Below are positions 36,257 to 45,182 of a DNA stretch of 64,000 bases, piece by piece (the first letter of the stretch is position 1; each line of letters opens with the position of its first letter). The translations under genes and the position numbers were made by a program. The notes beneath the pieces are model-generated. The model was not told where the DNA came from. It saw only the letters and a program-made list of their open reading frames with translations, and did no database searches. The DNA is from Oceanipulchritudo coccoides (GTDB lineage Bacteria > Verrucomicrobiota > Verrucomicrobiia > Opitutales > Oceanipulchritudinaceae). The stretch covers positions 858,990 to 922,989 of the forward strand of contig NZ_JAAGNX010000002.1 of NCBI RefSeq assembly GCF_010500615.1, given 5' to 3'.

Positions 36257-37687
36257 ATGACGCAATTGTACCAATCAGAGAGGAAGCGATTCGAGGAGCG
36301 TGGACAGGGCCAGGTCTTTGCCCATGCGGCATCATTGGATTCAGTCGGGCAGGAAAAGCTCTGCGCGGATACGCAATTGATCGATCTGGATGAGATTGAG
36401 TCTTTGGTGGATACTCTGGTCCGCAACCATGGCACCGAGGCCATTTCCTTCGAAGGGCTGGAGCCGGCACCGTATATTTCGCATCCTGTGCACGGTGGGG
36501 ACAAGGCTGAATGGGACAGGGCAAGAGCCAGCGGTGAAGCGGCCTTGCGAGCTGGAAAGGTAGCGGCTTTCACTGTCGCGGGAGGGCAGGGAACCCGTCT
36601 GGGATACGATGGGCCCAAAGGAACCTTCCCCGTGACACCAATCCGAAAGAGGCCGCTTTTCCAGGTGTTCGCTGAGAAGCTTCTCGCGGCTGGTAACCGT
36701 TATGGAGTCGCTATTCCATGGTACATCATGACGAGCTCAATTAACCATGAAGCGACCGTGCAGGCATTTGAGGAGGCCGGCTTTTTTGGTCTTGAGCGTG
36801 ACCAAGTCAAATTTTTCTCCCAGGGCCGGATGCCAGCAGTCGATTTTGAAGGCAAGATCCTCCTGTCCGGGAAGGATACCGTCGCCATGAGCCCTGACGG
36901 GCACGGCGGGTCGCTGCGGGCTTTGGTCCGGAGTGGGGCCATTGCGGACATGAAGGAGCGAGGGATTGAGGCCATCAGTTACTTTCAGGTGGACAATCCG
37001 CTTGTGCAGGTCATCGATCCGGCCTTTATCGGGTTTCACATGGATCATGGCTCTGAGATGTCGAGCAAGATGATTCCAAAGGCATATCCCGGGGAAAAAG
37101 TGGGCCACTTCTGTGTCCAGAACGGTAGGACCCTGGTCGTCGAATATTCAGACATGCCTGAGGCAATGCAGGAAGAGCGGGACAGTTCCGGTCAGCTGCG
37201 CTTTCTGTCGGGAAGTATTGCAATTCATATCTTGGATGTGGGGTTTGTCGAAAGAATCGGTGGAGGAAAAGCCGGGGTAGGGCTTCCCTTTCATCGTGCG
37301 GACAAGAAAATCCAGACGGTTGATGCCGATGGAAATGTCATTGCTCCGGACAAGCCGAACGGGGTGAAGTTTGAAATGTTTGTCTTTGATGCTTTGCCGT
37401 TCGCCAGTAATCCGGTGATTATTGAAACGCTTCGTGAGGATGATTTCAGTCCAGTGAAGAATGCCAGTGGGATTGATTCCGCGGAGTCTTGCCGGGATGA
37501 CCAACTGCGCCAATGGACGCGCTGGCTCAAGGCCGCAGGCATCGTTTTGCCGGCAGACTCAAGCGGACTGCCGGAAATTGTCTTTGAAATCAGTCCACTC
37601 TTTGCTGATTCGGAACAAGCATTTTTGGAAAAGTGGTCCGCTATCGCGGATAAACCTGAAATTGTCGCCGGTACCGTGCTGGCTTAA
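36257..37687 (+). CDS. UDP-sugar pyrophosphorylase, eukaryote-like (UDPGP family)
   Basis: Makes a UDP-sugar from UTP and a sugar 1-phosphate. The 476-residue product belongs to the UDPGP/UAP1 class: uridine-binding loop AGGQGTRLGYDGPKG (about residues 108-122) and later segments FQVDNPLV and KPNGVKFEMFVFD. UAP1-like enzymes are mostly eukaryotic; most bacteria use the unrelated GlmU for UDP-GlcNAc. Substrate (GlcNAc, GalNAc or Glc 1-phosphate) cannot be told from sequence. Confidence 0.85.
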   Translation: MTQLYQSERKRFEERGQGQVFAHAASLDSVGQEKLCADTQLIDLDEIESLVDTLVRNHGTEAISFEGLEPAPYISHPVHGGDKAEWDRARASGEAALRAGKVAAFTVAGGQGTRLGYDGPKGTFPVTPIRKRPLFQVFAEKLLAAGNRYGVAIPWYIMTSSINHEATVQAFEEAGFFGLERDQVKFFSQGRMPAVDFEGKILLSGKDTVAMSPDGHGGSLRALVRSGAIADMKERGIEAISYFQVDNPLVQVIDPAFIGFHMDHGSEMSSKMIPKAYPGEKVGHFCVQNGRTLVVEYSDMPEAMQEERDSSGQLRFLSGSIAIHILDVGFVERIGGGKAGVGLPFHRADKKIQTVDADGNVIAPDKPNGVKFEMFVFDALPFASNPVIIETLREDDFSPVKNASGIDSAESCRDDQLRQWTRWLKAAGIVLPADSSGLPEIVFEISPLFADSEQAFLEKWSAIADKPEIVAGTVLA

Positions 37688-37709
37688 TCCAACTCGAAAG
37701 AACCGAACT

Positions 37710-39674
37710 ATGAATACCGTGGAAATGATCAAAGCGGCTGGCGCCGAAGGCAAGTTGCTCGAGACAAGCGTTAAGAACCTTCTTGATTGGACGACCGGCG
37801 ACTTTCTTCCGGATTGGGCCCTCGATAGTATTGAGGAACTGGTAAAGGAAGAGCAATGGGACGAATTGAACGACCGGTTTTACCAATTCCTCGCCTTCGG
37901 GACAGGAGGGATGCGCAACCGTACGATCGGCAATTACGTGACTGGGAGCGAGCGTGGCACGCCAAATGAAATGGGCACTCCCAGCCATCCTGCTGTCGGG
38001 ACCGCCGTGTTGAATGACTTTAATATCATCCGGGCAACAGTCGGTTTATACCGTTATTGTGATCGGGTCCTGAAGGAGAGAAACGAGGCAGCACCGCCAC
38101 GCTTGGTCATCGCCCACGATGTACGCCACTTTTCCCGTTATTTCTGCGAGTTGACTGCCTCCACATGGACGCGCCTAGGCGGTGAGGCATTGATCTTTGA
38201 CGGCCCGCGATCGACGCCACAGCTCAGCTTCACGGTCCGTAACAAAAAAGCCACTGCCGGGATTGTCATTACGGCGAGTCACAATCCATCACATGATAAT
38301 GGATACAAGGTCTATTTTGAGGACGGGGCACAAGTCGTCTTCCCGCATGCGGAAGGAATTATCAACGAGGTTTATCAGGTCAAGATGGACGAGACTCCGG
38401 CATTCCTTGAAGTGGACATCTCTACCGTTGAGGTGATGGGTGAGGTTGAGGACGCCGCCTATATGAAGGTTCTGAAGGAGAGTCTGCTCGACCCGACTGT
38501 TTTCAAGCAGGCCTCGCCGAAAATTGTCTTCAGTCCGATTCACGGGACGGGCGGTATTTCCGCACCGGTCGCACTCGAATCAGTCGGCCTGAAGGTGGAT
38601 ACGGTGGCTGAGCAAATGGTGCAGGACGGGCGATTCCCTACGGTCAAATCCCCCAATCCGGAAAACGCTGAGGCCCTTAACATGGCTATTGAGCAGGCAA
38701 GGGAAACTGGAGCCGATATCGTTATGGCTACGGATCCGGATGCTGATCGCATGGGCGTCGCGGTGCGAAACGCTGATGGGGAACTGGAACTCTTGAGCGG
38801 AAATATGATCGGGTCGCTCATGGCAGCCTTCCGGATTGAGAAGATGAAGGCCATGGGAATAATTCCAGAGGCTGGCACGCAACGCGCTGCCCTGATCAAG
38901 ACTTTTGTCACCACGCCGTTACAGTCTGCTATTGCTGCCAAAAACGGGCTCAAGGTAATCGACACGCTTACTGGTTTCAAATGGATCGGGGAGAAGCTCC
39001 TGCATTACGAGGAAGCCTTGAAGGAGAAAGTTCTGGCCGCCGAGGGAAGGGTCTTTGACTACGACAATGCACCGCTTGAGGAGCGCCGCAGGCTGCTGCT
39101 GGAGCATAGCACATTCTACGTGTTCGGTGGCGAGGAAAGCTATGGGTACATGGCCTCCGACCTTGTACGCGACAAGGATGCCAACGCCGCGGTGCTGATG
39201 TTCGCGGAGATGGCAGCCACCCTGCAGGCGGAGGGGAAGACCATCCTTGATTATCTTGATGAGGTGTATTTGAGATATGGATACTATCTTGAAGATGTAA
39301 TTAACATTTACTACGAGGGAGCCAGCGGTGCTTCCCGCATCTCGAATATCCTGAAGTCATACCGGAGCAATCCGCCCTCGGAGATTGCCGGCTTTCGCGT
39401 GACTGGATGGAAGGATTTCGGGACACAGACCTTGCACGACGCTGACGGAAAAGAAATTCCCAAGCAGGACTTCTACTTTATCGAACTGGACAACGGCTAC
39501 AGTTTTGCGGGTCGCGGAAGCGGAACGGAACCCAAGATCAAGTTCTACATCTTCGCACACGAGGAAGTCACCCAGCCCGGTGACCTCGCCCCTGCCAAGG
39601 CGGCGGCAGCCCGGACAATTGAAAAGATCAAGCAGGCGATTGAAGCGGACGCGCGCGGCAGGGCAGGCGAATGA
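37710..39674 (+). CDS. phosphoglucomutase/phosphomannomutase
   Basis: Interconverts hexose 1- and 6-phosphates through a phosphoserine. The 654-residue product from ATG 37710 has the AFGTGGMRN motif, Ser190 in TASHNPSHDNGYKVY, the metal loop DPDADRMG (about 327) and the sugar-binding segment GGEESYGYM. It is longer than the usual 570-600 residues of PgcA-like enzymes. It lies 22 bases after the UDPGP gene, so the pair would feed sugar 1-phosphate straight into UDP-sugar. Confidence 0.92.
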   Translation: MNTVEMIKAAGAEGKLLETSVKNLLDWTTGDFLPDWALDSIEELVKEEQWDELNDRFYQFLAFGTGGMRNRTIGNYVTGSERGTPNEMGTPSHPAVGTAVLNDFNIIRATVGLYRYCDRVLKERNEAAPPRLVIAHDVRHFSRYFCELTASTWTRLGGEALIFDGPRSTPQLSFTVRNKKATAGIVITASHNPSHDNGYKVYFEDGAQVVFPHAEGIINEVYQVKMDETPAFLEVDISTVEVMGEVEDAAYMKVLKESLLDPTVFKQASPKIVFSPIHGTGGISAPVALESVGLKVDTVAEQMVQDGRFPTVKSPNPENAEALNMAIEQARETGADIVMATDPDADRMGVAVRNADGELELLSGNMIGSLMAAFRIEKMKAMGIIPEAGTQRAALIKTFVTTPLQSAIAAKNGLKVIDTLTGFKWIGEKLLHYEEALKEKVLAAEGRVFDYDNAPLEERRRLLLEHSTFYVFGGEESYGYMASDLVRDKDANAAVLMFAEMAATLQAEGKTILDYLDEVYLRYGYYLEDVINIYYEGASGASRISNILKSYRSNPPSEIAGFRVTGWKDFGTQTLHDADGKEIPKQDFYFIELDNGYSFAGRGSGTEPKIKFYIFAHEEVTQPGDLAPAKAAAARTIEKIKQAIEADARGRAGE

Positions 39675-39988
39675 GCAAAACAGATCAATTCGCAATTCCC
39701 TTGTTCGCCCTGGTCGACAAATCAAAAGTGGATCTCAGTCAGCCGTTGCCGGAATCTCTCGGAGAGCAGCTTGCCCTGTATCTGGAAGGGCAGTTCGGAA
39801 TCAAGTCCCTGTCTTCCCGCCTGCTTCTCTTCAAGGAGGACCCTTTTCTCGTCCTGCATGATGTTTCGAGCGAATGTCTGCCGCAATTGTGCTCACTCGT
39901 CGATGTGCAGCGGACTCAGCTATTTCGCTATGAGCGGACCGATGAAAGCACCGTGACCCTGGTTCCCTTAAACGTGAAAATCGACTAG
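39671..39988 (+). CDS. hypothetical protein coupled to the phosphohexomutase
   Basis: Not recognised. The 105-residue product has no membrane segment or signal and consists of mixed charged sequence (start MSKTDQFAIPLFALVDKSKV). Its ATG overlaps the mutase stop (ATGA), so it is translated with it. A small regulatory or stabilising partner is possible, but nothing in the sequence tells its role. Confidence 0.6.
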   Translation: MSKTDQFAIPLFALVDKSKVDLSQPLPESLGEQLALYLEGQFGIKSLSSRLLLFKEDPFLVLHDVSSECLPQLCSLVDVQRTQLFRYERTDESTVTLVPLNVKID

Positions 39989-39996
39989 TCCAGCGT

Positions 39997-41553
39997 TCAA
40001 GCCAGCTTGATCAGGTCGCGGGTTGCCGGGATGTCACGGATAATCTGGTCTGGATCCGGACCAACACCGAGATAGCGGAGGTTTGGAAGGTCCGCCTGGG
40101 TTTTCTCGAGATCACCAATGGCAACTTCCAAAGTCGCTTTCACCATTGCGGCGACGTATCTTTTGGCGTTCAAGGGCAGGTTGTCGAAGGTTCGTACCTT
40201 TGATATGTCCTCTTCCCAACCGGGGACCTGTATGTAAACAGGTTTCAGGGAGCGATGCGTTTCCATGTCCCGTGGGACATGCTTGATAACGCTGCCGTCC
40301 GGTTTGCGATAACCCGTACAGATGAGGAGTTCCCCGCCGGGCAACCAGTCGCCTTCGTAGGAGAGAGCGTCGATCTTATTGATGTTAATATCCGTACATC
40401 CGCCATACCGGATGGCATCTCCTTTTTCAACCGCGTCATACCAACCGACCATGCGCTGGCGGCCGGTGGTTGTTCCATACTCAAGCTTGGAAAGTTTTTT
40501 TCCGAGTGGATGATCTTCCGGGAACTGGCATAGAAAGATATGCGTTCCTACCTTTGTGTCATAAGCCTTGCACACACCCAGTGTGTGCGCCGGCTGGAGC
40601 GGCATGCCCGAACTCAGAAAGAATTCCGCGGGAAGCGTGTGGGAGGCTGTCACGTTCGGCGGAAACCCGAATCGTTTGTCCAGCCAGAAGGCCTGTCCAA
40701 ATTCACCAATGATGTATTTGCCAGCGGCAAGTGTCTCATGCAGCTTCTCGCGGACGTCTCCAATCTGTTCGCGAAGGGTCTGCCCTGCGCTCCAGTAGGC
40801 CTCGACCAGTTCTTCCATGTCCACGGAGTAGGGTGTTTCGCCACGGAAGCGGCTGAAATCAAAGTCTGATTCCTTGAAAAGGCCTGCATCGATGAGCCCG
40901 CGGTTGGCCCGAGTCTCAGCCGCAGTCAGTGTATCGAAAAATAATGACAATTCTTCCTCGGGTACCCGGCAGACATGTTGGAGTGTGCGAAGGGCACGGT
41001 CCATCCGGGCGCGTATGCGGGCGGAAAATGTTTCCCGGTCCAGAAGGAACTCGTAGTAGTAAACCGGAAAGTGGGCTGTCTCGTCGGAATATGAGGGAGA
41101 AATGCCCCGGCCGGTGGAGCCGCGCTTTTCCTGCCCCAGGACATTGACCCTGTACCATTCCCATCCGAGGTCCAGGAGCCGGTGTGAAAGGTCGCTCACC
41201 ATGGTGCGTTGATCTATCAACAGGCGGCTGCGGACATCATAGCCATTATGTTCAATATAGGCGCTTTCCCAGATAAACTTGTGAGGATCAGCGACCACGC
41301 CGCTTCCCACTGCAAGGCAGCCGACGCTGCGTTCAACAACTCCGGCAGGGAAAAGGTTCAGTTTAAGCCCGCCGCTGGTGTGGCCGGCGTTGGCCCCTCC
41401 ATTGACCTTCACAACGACCCCAACCGGATCAGGTGTTCGTGTCTGCGTGACCAGTTCCCGGATCAGCTCCGGAATGAGGCGGCCTTTGCCTTCATCCCCC
41501 ATGCTGATGCCCGTGTCCAATAGAATGCGACTCTCAAAAGGTGTCAGTGCCAT
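39997..41553 (-). CDS. purA: divergent adenylosuccinate synthetase
   Basis: Expected to make adenylosuccinate from IMP, aspartate and GTP. The product is 518 residues from ATG 41553 (532 from 41595), against about 430 normally. The loop GDEGKG (catalytic Asp20) and AGHT (His58) are kept, as are GSTGRGISPSY, TTTGRQR and NKIDAL. Unusual: the GGHNAGHT histidine is Ala (GGANAGHT), and the arginine that reaches into the partner subunit to bind IMP phosphate lies in a rewritten segment (ETAHFPVYYYEF). It may be an altered-function paralogue. Confidence 0.75.
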   Translation of the reverse strand: MALTPFESRILLDTGISMGDEGKGRLIPELIRELVTQTRTPDPVGVVVKVNGGANAGHTSGGLKLNLFPAGVVERSVGCLAVGSGVVADPHKFIWESAYIEHNGYDVRSRLLIDQRTMVSDLSHRLLDLGWEWYRVNVLGQEKRGSTGRGISPSYSDETAHFPVYYYEFLLDRETFSARIRARMDRALRTLQHVCRVPEEELSLFFDTLTAAETRANRGLIDAGLFKESDFDFSRFRGETPYSVDMEELVEAYWSAGQTLREQIGDVREKLHETLAAGKYIIGEFGQAFWLDKRFGFPPNVTASHTLPAEFFLSSGMPLQPAHTLGVCKAYDTKVGTHIFLCQFPEDHPLGKKLSKLEYGTTTGRQRMVGWYDAVEKGDAIRYGGCTDININKIDALSYEGDWLPGGELLICTGYRKPDGSVIKHVPRDMETHRSLKPVYIQVPGWEEDISKVRTFDNLPLNAKRYVAAMVKATLEVAIGDLEKTQADLPNLRYLGVGPDPDQIIRDIPATRDLIKLA

Positions 41554-41610
41554 GTCTAAAAAGGCTGAGGGAATCAGCCCCGCTGATGGAGGCAAGGATA
41601 TCTTTGGTAA

Positions 41611-41695
41611 TGGTGCTCAGGATGGGACTTGAACCCATACACCTTTCGGCACACGCCCCTCAAGCGTGCGTGTCTACCAATTCCACCACCTGAGC
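41611..41695 (-). tRNA. tRNA-Leu (GAG)
   Basis: Read on the minus strand, the 85-base sequence begins GCTCAGG and ends CCTGAGC-A-CCA with CCA encoded. The anticodon arm CACGC-TTGAGGG-GCGTG gives anticodon GAG. A variable arm of class II size and the T arm ATGGG-TTCAAGT-CCCAT are visible. It would read CUC and CUU. It lies 58 bases upstream of the PurA-like gene, in the same direction. Confidence 0.95.
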
Positions 41696-41719
41696 ATTTA
41701 TTTCCTTGGAAGAGACAGC

Positions 41720-41747
41720 AATTTGGAACCCTTCTCCCGGAGTGCAA
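41720..41747 (-). promoter_or_regulatory. possible promoter of tRNA-Leu
   Basis: Minus strand TTGCAC (41742-41747) and CAAATT (41720-41725) with 16-base spacing lie about 25 bases upstream of the tRNA 5' end. The -10 box is poor. Weakly supported. Confidence 0.3.
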
Positions 41748-41851
41748 GATTTTTTTGGGATTTTCCTGAGGAGGATTCCGCAGACCTGTTTGAAGTGTGC
41801 TTGACCTGATTACCTATTTTTTCGTGAATACGCCTTCTCTCGCGCATAATT

Positions 41852-43591
41852 ATGGCCGAATCAAGTGACCAAAATAAAAAAACTGAGGAATCAAGTCTCG
41901 ATCTGAGCGGGCTTTCCTCAATCTCCCTCGGCCCTGATTGGGTCAGTGGGAAAAAACGTAGTACCGCATTACCACGTGAAAACAGGGATCAGGGCCGTTC
42001 GCGGCCACAGCGTGGTCCCTCCCGCGAACCTCGGAAGGATCGCCGGGGAGCCGCTTTCCGACGGCCCGATCGTCAGGAGTCCGGCGGGCGCTATGAACGG
42101 CCTGAACGAGCTCAACCATTTGAGCCGGTCATTGCCGCGGACTTTTATCCTGAGGAGGAACCGTTTAAAGTATTAGGGCAGGCAATCCGTAATTCATACC
42201 GGACCTTTGAACTGTTTGAGATTGCCCGGCTGATTCTTGAAAAACCGGACCGCTTTGTTTGCGTGGTGCGGGATCCTGCCCAAAAGGAAGGCGAGACGGC
42301 TCTCCTTCATGCGTCGGTTCCCGATGGCCTGCCTTTCAAGTCCGAGGAGGAGGCCCTTAGCCATGCTGTTCGCCATTACATGGGCGAATTTTTCAATCTG
42401 GAAGAAGTGGAGGGGGAAGCCCCTTCGGGTGCTTTTCAGGTTGTGCACAAATGCGGCATGACTGGTGAGTTGCTCGCACCACCGAATTATCACCGGTACC
42501 AGGCGATCTGCCGTGAGCACCATGCTTCCAAACTGGCCCATGTCTCCTACTCGAAATTTGAGCAGTCCATCGAAAGCTCCAGGGAAGAGGAAGACATTCA
42601 GAAATGGCTCGAGCAGATGAAAACGCAGACGCGCTTCACCTGGAAGGAAAACTCTGAAATCGTTTTCAATAATCGTGAGGATGCCCGTCTTTATCTGGTC
42701 ACTGAGGCCAGGGATAAACTGGTCCGGCCGGCTTATTCAGCTCGATTTTCGGGCAAGGCGCTGGCCTTGTTGAACCCGCAGGATCCCATTCGCCGCTCGG
42801 TTGAGTATCTTGCGGAGGGCCAGAGGAGATTTCCTCTCGATACGGCGAACCACCTGAGGGGTCGCCTTCGTCGCATGCATTTTGCCGTCTACAAGCGCGG
42901 GTCAAAGGGCATTTCATATGTTTGCGCCGTCAAACGCCGGTTCAGGAAACCCGACGAGGTCCTGGCTGACAATCTACAAGAGCTGATCGATTTTCTTGAA
43001 GCCCATCCGAATTTTCCGCTCAAGGATTTGCCCAAGGCTTTCCTCGGCATTGATCCGGCTCATAAGCCTGATTCTTCAGCCGCGGAGGCGGCCAAGGATG
43101 TAGCGGAAGAGGTGGCAAAGGAAATCGGGGAACCGGAAGTCCCGGTACCAGCCCCTGTGGCGAAAAAAGAGGTGTCCGAGGCAGAACAATCCGCCCTGAA
43201 GCAACTGAAAATTGATCTGCATTACCTTGTCTCTGAAGGCTATGTGACTGAATTCAGCGATGGCCGTCTGTTCGTTCCGCCCATCCGGGAAGATGAGATC
43301 CGGCATTCCGAGAAGGAAAAGCAGGAAAAACTTCAACCGACTGAGGAACCACCAAAGCCGGAGGAAAAGGCGGAAGCGCCCGAGAAGGCTGCAGAACCCG
43401 AAAAGGCGGAAGAACCCGAAAAGGTAGCAGAACCCGAGAAAGTAGAAGCGGTCGAGGAAGTGGAACCGGAGCCAAGCGCTGAAAAGGTTGAAGCGCCCGC
43501 AAAACCCGAGCCACCTGAAATACCTGAATCCCCAGACGCTCCTGCAAGCCCTGACGAGGCCACTCCACCCAAGCCAGAAAAGACCGAGTAA
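41852..43591 (+). CDS. large unrecognised protein with basic N-terminus and acidic repeat tail
   Basis: No family recognised. The 579-residue product starts with a short motif (SLDLSGLSSISLGPDW), then an Arg/Gly-rich disordered part (about 33-88) of the kind that binds RNA, a folded region (about 90-400) with HKCGMTGELLAPPNYHRYQ, and a Glu/Pro/Ala tail (about 480-579) that contains EPEK hexapeptide repeats. No membrane or signal segment. I infer a cytoplasmic nucleic-acid-binding protein. It ends in TAATG coupling to the next gene. Confidence 0.7.
   Translation: MAESSDQNKKTEESSLDLSGLSSISLGPDWVSGKKRSTALPRENRDQGRSRPQRGPSREPRKDRRGAAFRRPDRQESGGRYERPERAQPFEPVIAADFYPEEEPFKVLGQAIRNSYRTFELFEIARLILEKPDRFVCVVRDPAQKEGETALLHASVPDGLPFKSEEEALSHAVRHYMGEFFNLEEVEGEAPSGAFQVVHKCGMTGELLAPPNYHRYQAICREHHASKLAHVSYSKFEQSIESSREEEDIQKWLEQMKTQTRFTWKENSEIVFNNREDARLYLVTEARDKLVRPAYSARFSGKALALLNPQDPIRRSVEYLAEGQRRFPLDTANHLRGRLRRMHFAVYKRGSKGISYVCAVKRRFRKPDEVLADNLQELIDFLEAHPNFPLKDLPKAFLGIDPAHKPDSSAAEAAKDVAEEVAKEIGEPEVPVPAPVAKKEVSEAEQSALKQLKIDLHYLVSEGYVTEFSDGRLFVPPIREDEIRHSEKEKQEKLQPTEEPPKPEEKAEAPEKAAEPEKAEEPEKVAEPEKVEAVEEVEPEPSAEKVEAPAKPEPPEIPESPDAPASPDEATPPKPEKTE
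43373..43444 (+). repeat. four 18-bp tandem repeats coding a PEK hexapeptide
   Basis: Four 18-base units (start 43373, 43391, 43409 and 43427) encode the hexapeptide [EA][EA]PEK[AV]. They differ at few positions, such as GCAGAACCCGAAAAGG versus GAAGAACCCGAAAAGG. They lie in the acidic tail of the 579-residue protein and could change in number between strains. Confidence 0.8.
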
Positions 43592-43608
43592 TGAAATCCG
43601 AAGGGACC

Positions 43609-43962
43609 ATGAGCGATCGGGAGACGACGCTGCTTGAGATTAAATCAAGGGTCCTGGAATTTGTCCGGGTGCGTGATTGGGAGCGGTTTCACAGTCCGAA
43701 AAACCTATCCATGGCACTTGCTGCGGAGGCAGCTGAACTGATGGAGCATTTTCTCTGGGACACGCCAGAGGCCAGTATTGAACGGGCGGAGAATGAGGCT
43801 GTTGCGGACGAGCTCGCGGATATTGTCATTTATGCAATTGAGTTTGCCAACATAACCGGAATCGACTTGTCCAAAGCCATTGAGAACAAGATGGCCAAGA
43901 ATGCTGAGAAGTATCCCGTGGAGAAAGCCCGGGGTAATGCATTGAAGTATACTGACTTGTGA
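43609..43962 (+). CDS. MazG-like nucleotide pyrophosphohydrolase
   Basis: All-alpha NTP pyrophosphatase that may sanitise the nucleotide pool. The 117-residue product from ATG 43609 has the four-helix motif SMALAAEAAELMEHFLW and the metal-binding DELADIVIYAIEFANI. An ATG at 43591 that overlaps the previous stop codon would add six residues; the RBS-like GAAGGG favours 43609. Neighbour of the 579-residue gene by coupling. Confidence 0.85.
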   Translation: MSDRETTLLEIKSRVLEFVRVRDWERFHSPKNLSMALAAEAAELMEHFLWDTPEASIERAENEAVADELADIVIYAIEFANITGIDLSKAIENKMAKNAEKYPVEKARGNALKYTDL

Positions 43963-43975
43963 TTTAGCACGCGTA

Positions 43976-44161
43976 ATGAACCACTCCCGCAACACACTTC
44001 TGATTCTTCTTGTTTGCTCGGTCATGTCCTTGCTTCTTGGACCGGTGGTGATCCTTATGGGGGCTTTGTCGGTCAATTCGGCCTTTATTGGAGGGGCCCT
44101 ATTAATCATTGGAGCCCTTGGACTTTATGCGGGAATGAAAGCCCTCGATCCCGGTGAATGA
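43976..44161 (+). CDS. small two-segment membrane protein
   Basis: Not recognised. The 61-residue product consists almost wholly of two hydrophobic segments (about 8-30 and 35-55) and ends in ALDPGE. It overlaps the GTG alternative start of the next gene by a few bases and lies in the same direction. Role unknown. Confidence 0.5.
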   Translation: MNHSRNTLLILLVCSVMSLLLGPVVILMGALSVNSAFIGGALLIIGALGLYAGMKALDPGE

Positions 44162-44189
44162 GCAACTGGTATTTCCTGAAATTCTGGAC

Positions 44190-45182
44190 ATGGCTAAATC
44201 GACAAAGTCAAGCAAAGGCCAGGCCCCCCGGCCCGAGATTTCTGTCATCACCCCTTTTTATAATGAGGCATCGGGGGTTGAGCGTTTTATGGCGGAGCTG
44301 ACAGAGGTGCTTATTGGTGAAGGCCTTGATTATGAAATTATTTGTGTCGACGACGGCAGCTCTGACTTGACCCTGCCTGCGCTCTTGAAAGCCCGCGAAT
44401 CAAACCGACGCGTCCGGATTATCCAGTTGAGCCGTAATTTCGGCAAGGAGGTAGCTTTGACCGCTGGACTTGACCATGCCCGCGGGCAGGCCGTGATTCC
44501 CATGGACGCGGACTTGCAGGATCCACCTCGATTGATTCCCCATCTGGTCTCGCGCTGGCGTGATGGCTATCAGGTTGTCAATGCGCACCGGGCTGAGCGG
44601 ATCAGTGACTCCTGGATGAAACGGAACACAGCCAAGCTGTTCTACAAGGTTTTCAATGCGATCAGTGAGACACCAATTCCAGAAAACACGGGGGACTTCA
44701 GGTTGATGGACCGTGAAGTGGTTGAGGCCTTGCGCTGCATGCCGGAAAGGGATCGATTCATGAAAGGGCTTTTTGCGTGGGTTGGTTACCGGACCACGGA
44801 AATCACCTATGAACGCCCGGCCCGGGCAACAGGTGAAAGCAAATGGAATTACTGGAAGCTCTTTAATTTTGCGGTTGGCGGAGTCACTGCCTTCAGCACA
44901 TTTCCTCTACGGCTTTTCAATTATATTGGCCTCGCCGTCGCCTCGCTGAGTTTTCTGTATGCCTCCCTTCTTGTCATCCGGACACTGTTCCTCGGTCGGG
45001 ATGTTCCCGGGTATGCCTCCATCATGGTTGTGATTCTCTTTCTAGGTGGTATCCAGTTGATCGGCATTGGCGTTGTCGGCGAATATATCGGTCGTGTCTT
45101 TATCGAGGTCAAGGAGCGTCCACTCTATCTTGTTCACAAGGTACATGGATTCGACGAGGATCTGCGGGGCAATGGAAGCTGA
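44190..45182 (+). CDS. family 2 glycosyltransferase, undecaprenyl-phosphate type
   Basis: Resembles GtrB/ArnC/dolichol-phosphate mannosyltransferases that load a sugar onto a polyprenyl phosphate carrier. From ATG 44190 the 330-residue product has a GT-A domain with SVITPFYNEAS, VDDGSSD and PMDADLQDPP (the catalytic DAD), and two C-terminal membrane segments (about 225-250 and 270-295). A GTG at 44154 is an alternative start. It overlaps the methyltransferase gene by 11 bases. Confidence 0.9.
   Translation: MAKSTKSSKGQAPRPEISVITPFYNEASGVERFMAELTEVLIGEGLDYEIICVDDGSSDLTLPALLKARESNRRVRIIQLSRNFGKEVALTAGLDHARGQAVIPMDADLQDPPRLIPHLVSRWRDGYQVVNAHRAERISDSWMKRNTAKLFYKVFNAISETPIPENTGDFRLMDREVVEALRCMPERDRFMKGLFAWVGYRTTEITYERPARATGESKWNYWKLFNFAVGGVTAFSTFPLRLFNYIGLAVASLSFLYASLLVIRTLFLGRDVPGYASIMVVILFLGGIQLIGIGVVGEYIGRVFIEVKERPLYLVHKVHGFDEDLRGNGS

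Noticed and set aside
39997-41553. phage-type PurZ (2-aminoadenylosuccinate synthetase)
   Set aside because: PurZ loses the catalytic Asp of the GDEGKG motif; here it is kept, and there is no phage context.
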